Source: JBJHBY01 sp050485745
GTDB lineage: Bacteria; Pseudomonadota; Gammaproteobacteria; Pseudomonadales; CAMLJR01
Assembly: GCA_050485745.1 (NCBI GenBank)
Contig: JBJHBY010000005.1
Coordinates: forward strand, 1 to 36,556
Length of the DNA: 36,556 nt
Reading direction: 5' to 3'
Shown: positions 1 through 7,881 of the stretch, piece by piece
Numbering within the stretch: position 1 is the stretch's first letter
Layout: each line of letters starts with the position of its first letter
Translations under genes and position numbers: made by a program
The notes under the pieces: model-generated
Databases searched by the model: none
What the model saw: the letters and a program-made list of their open reading frames with translations, nothing else
Told to the model about the DNA's origin: nothing

Positions 1-804
1 TTCGGCGGCAACGCCATGGTCGCGGACGAGCTCACCGCCAGCGTCGCCCGCGACGTCGTGCTGATGAAGCTGGTCGGGATGAACCCGGTGGTGGTGCACG
101 GTGGCGGGCCGCAGATCAATGACCTGCTGGCCAAGCTCAACATCGAATCCCGCTTCGTCAGCGGCATGCGCGTGACCGACAGCGCCACCATGGACGTGGT
201 AGAGATGGTGCTCGGCGGCAGCGTCAACAAATCCCTGGTCACCCTGCTCAACCGCAGCGGCGGCAAGGCCATCGGCATCACCGGCAAGGACGGCGGCCTG
301 ATCCGCGCACGCCGCATGAAGGTCAACCACAAGACGCCGGAGATGTCAGCCCCCGAGATCATCGATATCGGCCACGTCGGCGAGGTCGAGGTCATCGACC
401 GGGACATTCTCGACACCCTGATCGCCAGCAATTTCATTCCCGTGATCGCGCCCATCGGCTTCGACGACAGCGGCGCCTCCTATAACATCAACGCCGACCT
501 GGTCGCGGGCCGCATCGCCGAAGTGCTCAAGGCGGAGAAGCTGATGCTGCTGACCAATGTGGCGGGGCTGATGGACAAACAGGGCCAGGTCCTGACCGGG
601 CTGAGCACCACGCAGGTGGATACGCTGATCGCCGACGGCACCATCCACGGCGGCATGCTGCCAAAGATTGCCTGCGCACTGGACGCGGTGAAGGGCGGGG
701 TGACCAGCGCCCATATCATCGACGGCCGCGTGCCCCATGCCGTGCTGCTGGAAATTTTCACCGATGCCGGTGTCGGCACCCTGATCAGTAACCGCGGCGC
801 CTGA
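1..804 (+). CDS. argB: Acetylglutamate kinase, 5'-truncated by the window edge
   Basis: Phosphorylates N-acetyl-L-glutamate with ATP, the second step of arginine synthesis in the cytoplasm. The open frame continues to base 1, where it reads FGGNAM, the end of the conserved family motif K-Y/F-GGNAM, so the true start and a few tens of residues lie outside the window. The GGGPQI glycine loop, the segment NINAD that contacts acetylglutamate, and the C-terminal GGMLPKI and ADAVKGG-like motifs (here LDAVKGGV) are all visible. The frame closes with TGA at 802-804. The missing N-terminus prevents a judgement on the helix that confers arginine sensitivity. It is followed after about 60 bases by slmA on the same strand. 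Identification is secure from the motifs. Confidence 0.97.
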   Translation, partial: FGGNAMVADELTASVARDVVLMKLVGMNPVVVHGGGPQINDLLAKLNIESRFVSGMRVTDSATMDVVEMVLGGSVNKSLVTLLNRSGGKAIGITGKDGGLIRARRMKVNHKTPEMSAPEIIDIGHVGEVEVIDRDILDTLIASNFIPVIAPIGFDDSGASYNINADLVAGRIAEVLKAEKLMLLTNVAGLMDKQGQVLTGLSTTQVDTLIADGTIHGGMLPKIACALDAVKGGVTSAHIIDGRVPHAVLLEIFTDAGVGTLISNRGA

Positions 805-865
805 TACGCTGTTGATGCGCTGGCCCGTTGCGGCTAGCATTGGCCGATCGATGCGAGCCCGAGCC

Positions 866-1486
866 ATGACACGAAAATCATCCCGCCGCCAGCAAATCCT
901 CGAAGCCCTCGCCCACATGCTCGAGGTGAGCCCGGGACAGCGCATCACCACCGCCGGCCTCGCCGCCGAGGTCGGTGTCTCCGAGGCCGCCCTGTACCGG
1001 CACTTTCCCAGCAAGTCGAAAATGTTCGAGGGCTTGATCGAATTCATCGAGGAGACGGTGTTCTCCCGCATCAGCCTGATCCTGAATGAGGAGCCCTCGG
1101 CTCTGGGCCGCTGCGAGAAGATCCTCGGCCTGCTGCTGGCCTTCACCGAGCGTAATCCCGGCATCACCCGCATCCTCACCGGGGACGCCCTGGCCGGGGA
1201 AACCGAACGCCTGCGCGTGCGCGTCGCCCAGTTCTACGATCGCCTGGAAACCCAGCTGAAGCAGATTCTGCGCGATGCCGAGTTCCAGGAGGGCATGCGC
1301 ACCACGGTGCCGGTGGCGGTGGCCGCCAACCTGCTCCTGGCCACGGCCGAGGGCCGCATCAGCCAGTATGTGCGCAGCGAATTCCGGCGCCGCCCAACCG
1401 AGCACTGGGCGGACCAGTGGCCGGTCATGGTGGAGGGTTTCTTCCGCCCCGTACCCATGAGCACCGAGCGCAGCCAGGCGGTTTGA
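866..1486 (+). CDS. slmA: Nucleoid occlusion factor SlmA (TetR family)
   Basis: DNA-binding division inhibitor that blocks FtsZ assembly over the nucleoid. The 206-residue product has the TetR layout: an N-terminal helix (RRQQILEALAHML), a helix-turn-helix with VGVSEAALYRHF at about residues 34-45, then the SlmA-specific stretch KMFEGLIEFIEE and an all-helical C-terminal domain. The frame is open from a TTG at 812 with further ATGs at 815 and 851; ATG 866 is preferred because it gives MTRKSSRRQQ, matching the usual SlmA N-terminus, although no clear Shine-Dalgarno precedes it. It lies downstream of argB and convergent to the DUF4124 gene. No SlmA-binding sequence (GTGAGTACTCAC-like) was noticed nearby. 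Confidence 0.93.
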   Translation: MTRKSSRRQQILEALAHMLEVSPGQRITTAGLAAEVGVSEAALYRHFPSKSKMFEGLIEFIEETVFSRISLILNEEPSALGRCEKILGLLLAFTERNPGITRILTGDALAGETERLRVRVAQFYDRLETQLKQILRDAEFQEGMRTTVPVAVAANLLLATAEGRISQYVRSEFRRRPTEHWADQWPVMVEGFFRPVPMSTERSQAV

Positions 1487-1533
1487 GCGTCGCAGGCCGG
1501 GGCCGGTGGGGGCGCACAGACCTGACGGAAGAT

Positions 1534-1566
1534 GCCGGGTTACGCGGCGTTGACGCGGGCCCAGCC
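1534..1566. repeat. Degenerate copy of a REP-like palindromic element
   Basis: This stretch starts GCCGGGTTACGCGG and ends GCGGGCCCAGCC. It aligns over its whole length with the palindrome at 1615-1644 but has lost most of the right-arm complementarity, so it looks like a decayed sister copy. It sits in the gap between the convergent slmA and DUF4124 genes. Confidence 0.5.
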
Positions 1567-1614
1567 AGCGGCACCCCGTAGCAAATCCGCGGCAGGTGCT
1601 ACGATGGCGGCGAC

Positions 1615-1644
1615 GCTGGGTTACGCGCTTTGCGCTAACCCAGC
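1615..1644. repeat. REP-like palindrome between convergent genes
   Basis: The arms GCTGGGTTA and TAACCCAGC are perfect reverse complements separated by 12 bases that can pair further (GCG with CGC). The form GGGTTACGCG...CGCTAACCC followed by CCTACG resembles short palindromes scattered in many proteobacterial genomes. As RNA it would fold from either strand and could end transcription of both slmA and the DUF4124 gene, but there is no T-tract. The TAG stop of the DUF4124 gene (1645-1647) lies directly in its CCTACG flank. Confidence 0.65.
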
Positions 1645-2277
1645 CTACGGCGTGGAGGAGCGGCGGTTGACGCGCTGCTGCAGGTGCTCGAAGCGCTCGA
1701 TGTCCCGGGCAAAGCTTTCCGCAGCCGCCTGCGCATCCGCTTCCCGGCGGCTGATGGTGTCCTCGGTATCGTCGATCTCGCGCTCCAGCGCGCGCAGCGC
1801 ATCAACCAGGCTCTCCGGTACCTCGCTGCCGCGCCGCTCGATGTCTGCAGCGCGCGCCTGCTCCCGCTCAATTTGCGTCTTCAGCGCCATCAGGTTGCTC
1901 TGCAGGATGCTGATACGCACCTGGAACTCGTTCAGGGCGCGATCCCTGGCCGCCTCGATATCGGTGACACTGCTGTAGCGGCGCAGCAGGGTCTGATCCC
2001 ACTGGCGCAGGCGCTCCTGCTCCGCCTGCTCGCGCTGCTGCTGCTCGAACTCCTCATCACTGAGCTGCGGAGGCACCTCGCGAATCACGGTGCCGTCGCG
2101 CCCGATGACGGCATAGCCACGCACGGCATCCTCCGGCGGGATGTGGTCACGAAGGACAACCTGGCCCTTGTCGTCGACATAGCGGTACAGCCAGCGCCCA
2201 CTGGCATCGGCCGGCAGCGCCAGGAACAGACATAACCCCAGGGCCAGCACGCCACCCCTGTTCAGATTCCGCACCAC
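1645..2277 (-). CDS. Secreted coiled-coil protein with DUF4124 domain
   Basis: A 210-residue envelope protein of unknown role. Residues 1-24 form a signal peptide (VLALGLCLFLALPADA, probable cleavage after ADA). Residues about 26-66 match the DUF4124 pattern (WLYRYVDDKGQVVLRDHIPP), and the remainder is a charged, Gln/Glu/Arg-rich coiled coil from about residue 75. The start is a GTG at 2277: on the minus strand an AGGAGG lies 8 bases upstream (2285-2290) and it puts the signal peptide at the N-terminus, whereas the longer frame to 2388 would overlap pyrE and bury the signal. It follows pyrE by 52 bases and is probably co-transcribed with it. Its stop codon is contributed by the adjacent REP-like palindrome. 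Confidence 0.8.
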   Translation of the reverse strand: MVRNLNRGGVLALGLCLFLALPADASGRWLYRYVDDKGQVVLRDHIPPEDAVRGYAVIGRDGTVIREVPPQLSDEEFEQQQREQAEQERLRQWDQTLLRRYSSVTDIEAARDRALNEFQVRISILQSNLMALKTQIEREQARAADIERRGSEVPESLVDALRALEREIDDTEDTISRREADAQAAAESFARDIERFEHLQQRVNRRSSTP

Positions 2278-2329
2278 GGCGGCCACCTCCTGCCCGACAT
2301 GACCACGGCCCGACGGCCGCAGCGTGCGT

Positions 2330-2968
2330 TCAGACACCATAACTCGCACGATAGGCCTCGATCGCTGCCAGCTGATCCCGGTCGCCACGCTGCGTCAGCC
2401 AGCTGACCAGATCGTCGAGACTGATGATACTGTAGACCGGCATACCCAGGGCCTGTTCCACCTCGGCAATCGCCGACAGCTCGCCGCGCCCGCGCTCCTG
2501 CCGGTTGAGGCCGATCACCACCCCGGCGGGCTCGGCCCCGGCCTGCCGGATCAGGGTGTCGACCTCACGCACCGCGGTCCCCGCGGTAATCACGTCATCG
2601 ACGATCATCACCCGCCCCCGCAGCGGCGCACCCACGAGCACGCCCCCCTCGCCATGATCCTTGGCCTCCTTGCGGTTATAGGCCCAAGGCAGATCGCGGT
2701 CAAACCGCTCGGCCAGGGCGCAGGCCGTGGCGGCGGCGAGGGGAATTCCCTTGTAGGCGGGGCCGAACAGGCAATCGTAGCGCGCGCCGTGATCCTCGAG
2801 GGCGGCGGCGTAGCATTGACCCAGCTGCCACAGGGCGCGACCGCTGGAAAAGCGACCGGCATTGAAGAAATAGGGGCTGACTCTGCCCGACTTCAGGGTA
2901 AACTGACCAAAAGAGAGCGCCTCGCAGGCGAGGGCCAGCTCGATAAACTGCTGTTGGTAGGGTTTCAT
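2330..2968 (-). CDS. pyrE: Orotate phosphoribosyltransferase
   Basis: Joins orotate to PRPP to give OMP in pyrimidine synthesis; a cytoplasmic homodimer. The 212-residue length equals the usual size (about 213). The product has the N-terminal QFIELAL helix, the FTLKSGRVSPYFFN substrate loop, the Tyr-Lys-Gly segment PAYKGIPLA, the flexible catalytic loop (AYNRKEAKDHGEGG) and the PRPP-binding signature VMIVDDVITAGTA. The frame is open upstream to 3043, but ATG 2968 gives the standard MKPYQQQFIE start. It is divergent from crc, an arrangement shared with Pseudomonas, and the DUF4124 gene follows it. Confidence 0.97.
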   Translation of the reverse strand: MKPYQQQFIELALACEALSFGQFTLKSGRVSPYFFNAGRFSSGRALWQLGQCYAAALEDHGARYDCLFGPAYKGIPLAAATACALAERFDRDLPWAYNRKEAKDHGEGGVLVGAPLRGRVMIVDDVITAGTAVREVDTLIRQAGAEPAGVVIGLNRQERGRGELSAIAEVEQALGMPVYSIISLDDLVSWLTQRGDRDQLAAIEAYRASYGV

Positions 2969-3092
2969 GGATGCCCTGATTCGCTGATACCGCGCCCACC
3001 CTGGCGCCCTCGGCGGTGCGTTTGTGGACTCTGGTTTTACCAAGTTGCCGCAGGCTCAGGTATCATACGCACTCCATCGCGGTGAGGCGACT

Positions 3093-3863
3093 ATGCGAAT
3101 CATCAGTTTCTGCGCCGACGGCATCAAGGACGCCGCCAAGCGCGGCTTCTACGACTGGGCCCTGGACCAGGATGCGGACATCATCTGCATCCAGAATCTC
3201 ATGGCCCGGGAGTACGAGCTCCAGGATGACGTCTTCTTTCCGCGCGAATACAACGCCTACTTCTGGGACTCCGCCGACGCTCCCGTCAACGGTGTGGCCA
3301 TCTATTGCCGGGATCTGCCCAAGGCGATCATGACCGGGCTCGGCTTCACCGAGTTCGACATGGACGGCATTTATATCCAGGCGGATTACCCTCGCATCAG
3401 TGTCGGCTGCCTGCTGGCGCCCTCGGCCTATCCCCGGGACGCCGCACTGCAGCAGCGCAAGAACCGCTTCTTTGAGCAGTTCCAGGCGCATCTGGGCAAG
3501 GTGCGCAACAAGCGCCGCGAGTTCATCATCTGCGGCAACTGGAACATCGCACACCGCCCGGAGGACCTCGAGAACCCGGGGCACAACCGTGACCACTCCG
3601 GCAATCTGCCGCAGGAGCAGCAGTGGATGGACCGGCTGTTCACCGAGATGGGCTACGTCGATGCCTTCCGCGAGGTCAACGCCGACCCGGACGAGTTCAC
3701 CTGGTGGCCGGATGGCAACCGGGAGGGCGGAGACGGCTGGCGTGTCGATTACCAGGTCACCTCCGAAGGGCTGCGCCGTGGCATCGAGTACGGTGCGATC
3801 TACAAGAACCAGGAGTTCTCCAGTCACGCGCCGCTGATCATGGATTACGACTTCGAGCTGTAA
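3093..3863 (+). CDS. crc: Catabolite repression control protein Crc (nuclease-dead ExoIII fold)
   Basis: Partner of Hfq in translational carbon-catabolite repression in pseudomonads. The 256-residue product is collinear with Crc: MRIISxxxxGI start, GWRxDYQ near 216-221, TWWPD near 203 and the C-terminal SxHAPLIxDYD. Several residues needed by exonuclease III are absent: N35 replaces the metal-binding Glu, N149 replaces Asp in the GDxN motif (here GNWN) and S244 replaces Asp in SDHAP, while D219 and H245 remain. This matches Pseudomonas Crc, which has an ExoIII fold without nuclease activity. ATG 3093 is chosen over the upstream frame (from 3024) because it gives MRIISF. Its neighbours pyrE and rph are also those seen in Pseudomonas. 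Confidence 0.9.
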   Translation: MRIISFCADGIKDAAKRGFYDWALDQDADIICIQNLMAREYELQDDVFFPREYNAYFWDSADAPVNGVAIYCRDLPKAIMTGLGFTEFDMDGIYIQADYPRISVGCLLAPSAYPRDAALQQRKNRFFEQFQAHLGKVRNKRREFIICGNWNIAHRPEDLENPGHNRDHSGNLPQEQQWMDRLFTEMGYVDAFREVNADPDEFTWWPDGNREGGDGWRVDYQVTSEGLRRGIEYGAIYKNQEFSSHAPLIMDYDFEL

Positions 3864-3975
3864 CCCCGGCCCTGTAAACCCTGGCGCGGCCGTTTATCCG
3901 CGGCGTCCGGAGTGACAGCGCTGGACGCTGCGCCACCCCCACATGGCGTACCATCCAGCAGCGCCCGGCCGGTAC

Positions 3976-4695
3976 TCAGCCCGCCAGCGCCTGCCGCTGG
4001 GCCTCGATCAGATTGGCAATGCCATGCCGGGCCAGCCCCAGCATCTCCGCCAGCTGGGCATCGTCGAACACTTCACCCTCGGCGGTGCCCTGCAGTTCGA
4101 TAAAGCCCCCGGCCTCGTCCATGACCACGTTCATGTCGGTGTCCGCCGTGGAATCCTCGGCGTAATCGAGGTCCAGCACGGGCCGGCCCGCTACCACCCC
4201 CACGGACACCGCCGCCACCAGGCGCCGCAGGGGCGCGGTATTGATCATATCGCGCTCGCGCATCACCCCCAGCGCATCCGCGAGGGCCACGCAGGCGCCG
4301 GTAATGGCCGCGGTGCGAGTCCCGCCATCCGCCTGGATCACATCGCAGTCCACGATAATGGTGTGCTCCCCAAGGGCGGACAGATCCACGGCGGCGCGCA
4401 GCGAGCGGCCGATCAGACGCTGGATTTCCACCGTGCGGCCACCCTGCTTGCCGCGCGCGGCTTCGCGGTCCATGCGTGAACCGGTGGAGCGCGGCAGCAT
4501 ACCGTACTCGGCAGTGACCCAGCCCTGGCCGCTGCCGCGCAGGAAGCGCGGCACGCCCGCGTCCACCGATGCGGTACAGATCACCCGGGTCTCACCGAAC
4601 GACACCAGCACGGAGCCCTCGGCGTGGCGGGTGAACTGGCGCTGGAAACTGATCGGACGCAGGTCTTCGGGCTGGCGGCCCCCGGCTCTGGTCAT
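3976..4695 (-). CDS. rph: Ribonuclease PH
   Basis: Phosphorolytic 3'-5' exonuclease that trims tRNA precursors and other structured RNAs; forms a hexameric ring. The 239-residue product has the family start (MTRAGGRQPEDLRP), the GWVTAEYGMLPRST motif, RLIGRSLRAAVD, the phosphate-binding and catalytic stretch DCDVIQADGGTRTAAITGA, and the DLDYAEDSTADTDMNVV region. Full length, no missing motif. It is convergent with crc and divergent from yicC, the same pairing as in Escherichia coli and Pseudomonas. A TATAAT -10 box lies about 60 bases upstream. Confidence 0.97.
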   Translation of the reverse strand: MTRAGGRQPEDLRPISFQRQFTRHAEGSVLVSFGETRVICTASVDAGVPRFLRGSGQGWVTAEYGMLPRSTGSRMDREAARGKQGGRTVEIQRLIGRSLRAAVDLSALGEHTIIVDCDVIQADGGTRTAAITGACVALADALGVMRERDMINTAPLRRLVAAVSVGVVAGRPVLDLDYAEDSTADTDMNVVMDEAGGFIELQGTAEGEVFDDAQLAEMLGLARHGIANLIEAQRQALAG

Positions 4696-4754
4696 GTGGA
4701 CTCCTTGCTGGGCTGAAAGGTTGGCACGCCCGCAGGCATGCCGGCGCGGGCCGC

Positions 4755-4796
4755 ATTATACCCCCTTCTGACGCGCCCCCCGGATCAGGCTAGAAT
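4755..4796. promoter_or_regulatory. Divergent -10 boxes for rph and yicC
   Basis: A perfect TATAAT reads on the minus strand at 4760-4755, about 60 bases before the rph start. TAGAAT reads on the plus strand at 4791-4796, about 28 bases before the yicC GTG, with TCTGAC 18 bases upstream as a poor -35. No good -35 is seen for rph. Confidence 0.4.
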
Positions 4797-4823
4797 GCCC
4801 CCAGCAACCCGAAGGAGACGCCC

Positions 4824-5690
4824 GTGACCATCCAGAGCATGACCGCCTTCGCCCGCCAGGCCGGCAACTGCGACGCCGGGCAACTGGTGTGGGAACTGCG
4901 CTCCGTGAACCACCGCTACCTGGAGCCCGGCTTCAAGCTGCCGGAAGCACTGCGCAGCCTGGAGCCCGAACTGCGCGAACGCCTGCGCGGCCGGCTCGGC
5001 CGCGGCAAGGTGGAATGCGCCCTGCGCCTGCAATCAAGGCAAGCGGCCCGCGGCCTGCAGGTCGACGCCGAGCTGGCGCGCAGCGTCATCCGCGCCGCGG
5101 AAGAAGTCGCCGCCGGCATCAGCGGCCCCGCCCCCATCGACCCGTTGGCCATCCTGCAGTGGCCCGGGGTTATCGCCGAAGGCGCCGGCCAGGACGATCT
5201 CCTGCACGCCACCGCCATCACCGCCTTCGAGCAGGCCCTGGAACAATTGGTGGCGAGCCGCCGCCAGGAGGGCGCCGAGTTGGCGCGACTGATCACCCAG
5301 CGCCTGCAACAGGTCGAGCAAACCATCACCACAGTGCGCGCCGACCTGCCGGACATCCTCGCCCGCCAGCGCGAGCGACTGCACGAGCGCCTGGCCGCCT
5401 TCCGCACCGAGCTCGACCCCCAGCGCCTGGAGCAGGAAATGGCGCTGCTGGCGCAAAAGGCCGACGTCGATGAAGAACTCGACCGCCTGCAGACCCACGT
5501 CACCGAAGTGCGCCGCGTACTGCAGCACGGTGGGCCCTGTGGCCGCCGTCTCGACTTTCTGATGCAGGAGCTCAACCGCGAGGCCAACACCCTGTCATCG
5601 AAATCACTGACCAGTTCCACCACCCAGGCAGCGGTGGAGCTCAAGGTGTTGATCGAGCAGATGCGGGAGCAGGTGCAGAATATCGAGTAG
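4824..5690 (+). CDS. yicC: YicC family RNA-turnover protein
   Basis: A 288-residue member of the YicC/YloC family, which has been linked to small-RNA degradation as an endoribonuclease or adaptor of PNPase in E. coli. Visible family features are the N-terminal MTIQSMTAFAR, the ELRSVNHRYLE motif, a Gln/Arg-rich helical middle, and the C-terminal DUF1732-like segment with KADVDEELDRLQTHV, GRRLDFLMQELNREANT and STTQAAVELKVLIEQMREQ. The start is GTG 4824 with GAAGGAGA a few bases upstream. In Pseudomonas and E. coli relatives yicC borders rph, as here. In Pseudomonas gmk follows, but here a polysaccharide island begins 54 bases after the stop. Confidence 0.95.
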   Translation: MTIQSMTAFARQAGNCDAGQLVWELRSVNHRYLEPGFKLPEALRSLEPELRERLRGRLGRGKVECALRLQSRQAARGLQVDAELARSVIRAAEEVAAGISGPAPIDPLAILQWPGVIAEGAGQDDLLHATAITAFEQALEQLVASRRQEGAELARLITQRLQQVEQTITTVRADLPDILARQRERLHERLAAFRTELDPQRLEQEMALLAQKADVDEELDRLQTHVTEVRRVLQHGGPCGRRLDFLMQELNREANTLSSKSLTSSTTQAAVELKVLIEQMREQVQNIE

Positions 5691-5744
5691 GGTCCACTGG
5701 CCGGCCAAAATCCACCTCGATCTCGCCGGTAGCCGACAGGCCCA

Positions 5745-6899
5745 TCACATCTCCCTGGACCATACCGTTCGGTTGATGTAGTCCGTATAGCTCAGCACAA
5801 TACGTACGACTTGCCTGGACACGGGCCCGGCCTGGTAGTCGCTGACCACCGGTATCACTCGCTGGCCCCTCACATGCTGTGAGACGACCACTTTGACAGC
5901 CTCCATTACACGCTCTGCCTTGAGCCCACTCATGATCAATACACCCTCATCCATGCCTTCGGGACGTTCATGAGTATTGCGTATGGTAATAGCGGGCAAG
6001 TCCAGCAAAGATGCCTCCTCGGTAATCGTTCCGCTGTCGGACAATACACAAAAGGCACTCATCTGCAGCCGGATATAATCAAGAAACCCGAAGGGTCTGG
6101 CGAAGCGAATCAGAGAGTGCTCCAATGACTCGCCCAGGGCTTCCAGGCGTTTTCGGGTACGCGGATGCGTAGAAACAATGATGGGGTAGTGATATTCATC
6201 AGCCAAGGCGCGCAAGGTAGCCAGGAGGTCACGCAAATTATCCGGGGAATCAACATTCTCTTCGCGATGAGCACTGACAAGAAAATACTCTCTATCACGC
6301 AAGCTTTCACGGTTCAAAATATCGGATGCCTGAATCCCTGGCATGTAGTAATCCAGCACTTCCTGCATGTGGGAGCCGGTCTTGACAATGGTTTCCGGCC
6401 GAATTCCCTCAGCCAGCAAATAGCGCCGTGCGTGCTCGGTCAAAACCATATTGATATCGCTAAGGTGATCCAGGACCTTGCGATTCAGCTCTTCCGGAAC
6501 ACGCTGATCAAAACAACGATTCCCGGCCTCCATATGGAAAACAGGAATCTTGCGGCGCTTTGCGGCAATGACAGCCAGGCAAGTATTGGTATCACCATAG
6601 AGCAGGAGTGCGTCAGGCTTCTCCAATTCAAAAACCGCATCCGCCTTGACAATCACCTCGGCGATCGTCTGTGCTGGCGTCTCGCCCGCCGCACCAAGGA
6701 AGTAGTCCGGCCTGCGAAGCTCAAGGTCATCGAAAAACACCTGATTCAGCTCGTAGTCATGGTTCTGACCGGAATGCACCATGACATGATTCACCTGTCG
6801 ATCAAGCTCGACCAGCACACGGCTCATCTTGATCAACTCGGGGCGAGTACCCATCAAAGTCATGACTTTAAGCATCGAAATGATCCCTGACATAGTCAA
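5745..6899 (-). CDS. UDP-2-acetamidosugar 2-epimerase (WbjD/FnlC/QnlC type)
   Basis: Non-hydrolysing 2-epimerase of the WecB family. Family motifs are all present: GTRPELIKMSR, HSGQNHDYE, LLYGDTNT, FHMEAGNRCFDQRVPEELNR, SAHREEN, and DSGTITEEASLLDLPAITIR followed by THERPEG. The FHMEAGNRCFDQ and THERPEG variants are typical of the WbjD/FnlC/QnlC branch, which epimerises C2 of 6-deoxy-L-aminosugar nucleotides, rather than of WecB itself. In this context it should convert UDP-L-RhaNAc to UDP-L-QuiNAc as the last of three steps. The product is 384 residues if the first ATG is used; the internal MLKVMTLMGTRPE start (about 10 residues in) is nearer the usual family length. Its 5' end overlaps the preceding dehydratase gene by 32 bases under the longer start. 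Confidence 0.88.
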   Translation of the reverse strand: MTMSGIISMLKVMTLMGTRPELIKMSRVLVELDRQVNHVMVHSGQNHDYELNQVFFDDLELRRPDYFLGAAGETPAQTIAEVIVKADAVFELEKPDALLLYGDTNTCLAVIAAKRRKIPVFHMEAGNRCFDQRVPEELNRKVLDHLSDINMVLTEHARRYLLAEGIRPETIVKTGSHMQEVLDYYMPGIQASDILNRESLRDREYFLVSAHREENVDSPDNLRDLLATLRALADEYHYPIIVSTHPRTRKRLEALGESLEHSLIRFARPFGFLDYIRLQMSAFCVLSDSGTITEEASLLDLPAITIRNTHERPEGMDEGVLIMSGLKAERVMEAVKVVVSQHVRGQRVIPVVSDYQAGPVSRQVVRIVLSYTDYINRTVWSREM

Positions 6900-7881
6900 C
6901 CCGCATCAGCAACTCCTTAACACCCTCCACATCCAGTCGCATAGTGTTATGAGAGGTGTAGTCGTCCAGTACCGATATAATCTGCTCACCTTCAACAAAA
7001 TATTTCCTGTAGTTCAGGTCGCGATTGTCCGCAGCAATTCTGTAGTAGCGCCCCATGTCCTCCGACTTCGCCATCTCCTCCCGAGAAACCAGGGACTCGA
7101 AAAGCTTCTCGCCATGACGGGTCCCTATCACCTTGAGCGGGTTATCGGCATCCATAAGTTCCCTAAGAGCAATCGCCAGATCACCAACAGTGGAAGCCGG
7201 GGCCTTCTGAACAAAAATGTCTCCCTGCCTGCAATTCTCAAAGGCGTGCAGCACCAGATCAACCGAGTCCTCCAGCGACATCAGGAAACGCGTCATCGCA
7301 GGGTCAGTGATGGTCAGGGCCTGACCTGAGCGAATCTGCTCAATAAAAAGAGGAATCACGGAGCCTCTTGACGCCATGACATTGCCATATCGAGTAGCAC
7401 AAATAACTGGCCCATCATCAGGAATCATTCGCGATTTGGCCACCATCAGCTTCTCTGCCATGGCCTTGGATATGCCCATGGCATTGATGGGGTACACAGC
7501 CTTGTCAGTACTGAGCAAAACAACTCTCTTGACGCCTTGAGCAATAGCCGCATCAAGCGTATTTTCGGTGCCCATTACATTGGTGCGCACCGCCTCCATA
7601 GGATAAAACTCACAGGAAGGAACCTGCTTAAGAGCAGCCGCATGGAAAACGTAATCAACACCGATCATTGCCTGATGAAGGCTATGATAGTCACGAACGT
7701 CGCCAATAATAAACTTGACCTTGTCGTTCGCCAGCGAGATGCGCATTTCCTCCTGCTTTCTCTCATCGCGACTGAATATCCGAATCTCTTTTACTCCGGT
7801 ATTCAGAAAACGCTTCAACACAGTGTGGCCAAAAGAGCCCGTGCCACCAGTAATCATCAATACACTATTATCGAACATCAC
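6868..7881 (-). CDS. UDP-GlcNAc 4,6-dehydratase/5-epimerase (WbjB/CapE/FnlA/QnlA type)
   Basis: Extended SDR that turns UDP-GlcNAc into UDP-2-acetamido-2,6-dideoxy-L-arabino-hexos-4-ulose, the branch point for L-FucNAc, L-RhaNAc and L-QuiNAc. The 337-residue protein starts MMFDNSVLMITGGTGSFG, an NADP-binding GxxGxxG loop, followed by FSRDERKQEEM, FHAAALKQVPSCEFYP and STDKAVYPINAMGISKAMAEK. In the last motif Met replaces the usual SDR tyrosine (MxxxK), as in the inverting FlaA1/WbjB/CapE group. It overlaps the upstream reductase gene by four bases, pointing to translational coupling. It is full length and intact. Confidence 0.92.
   Translation of the reverse strand: MMFDNSVLMITGGTGSFGHTVLKRFLNTGVKEIRIFSRDERKQEEMRISLANDKVKFIIGDVRDYHSLHQAMIGVDYVFHAAALKQVPSCEFYPMEAVRTNVMGTENTLDAAIAQGVKRVVLLSTDKAVYPINAMGISKAMAEKLMVAKSRMIPDDGPVICATRYGNVMASRGSVIPLFIEQIRSGQALTITDPAMTRFLMSLEDSVDLVLHAFENCRQGDIFVQKAPASTVGDLAIALRELMDADNPLKVIGTRHGEKLFESLVSREEMAKSEDMGRYYRIAADNRDLNYRKYFVEGEQIISVLDDYTSHNTMRLDVEGVKELLMRVDYVRDHFDA

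Noticed and set aside
2278..2388. Longer N-terminus of the DUF4124 protein starting at 2388
   Set aside because: It overlaps pyrE and would bury the signal peptide; GTG 2277 has a near-perfect ribosome site.
5698..5707. TGGCCGGCCA palindrome after yicC as a terminator
   Set aside because: It has no room for a loop with a useful stem and no T-tract; a short restriction-site-like palindrome is expected by chance in GC-rich DNA.
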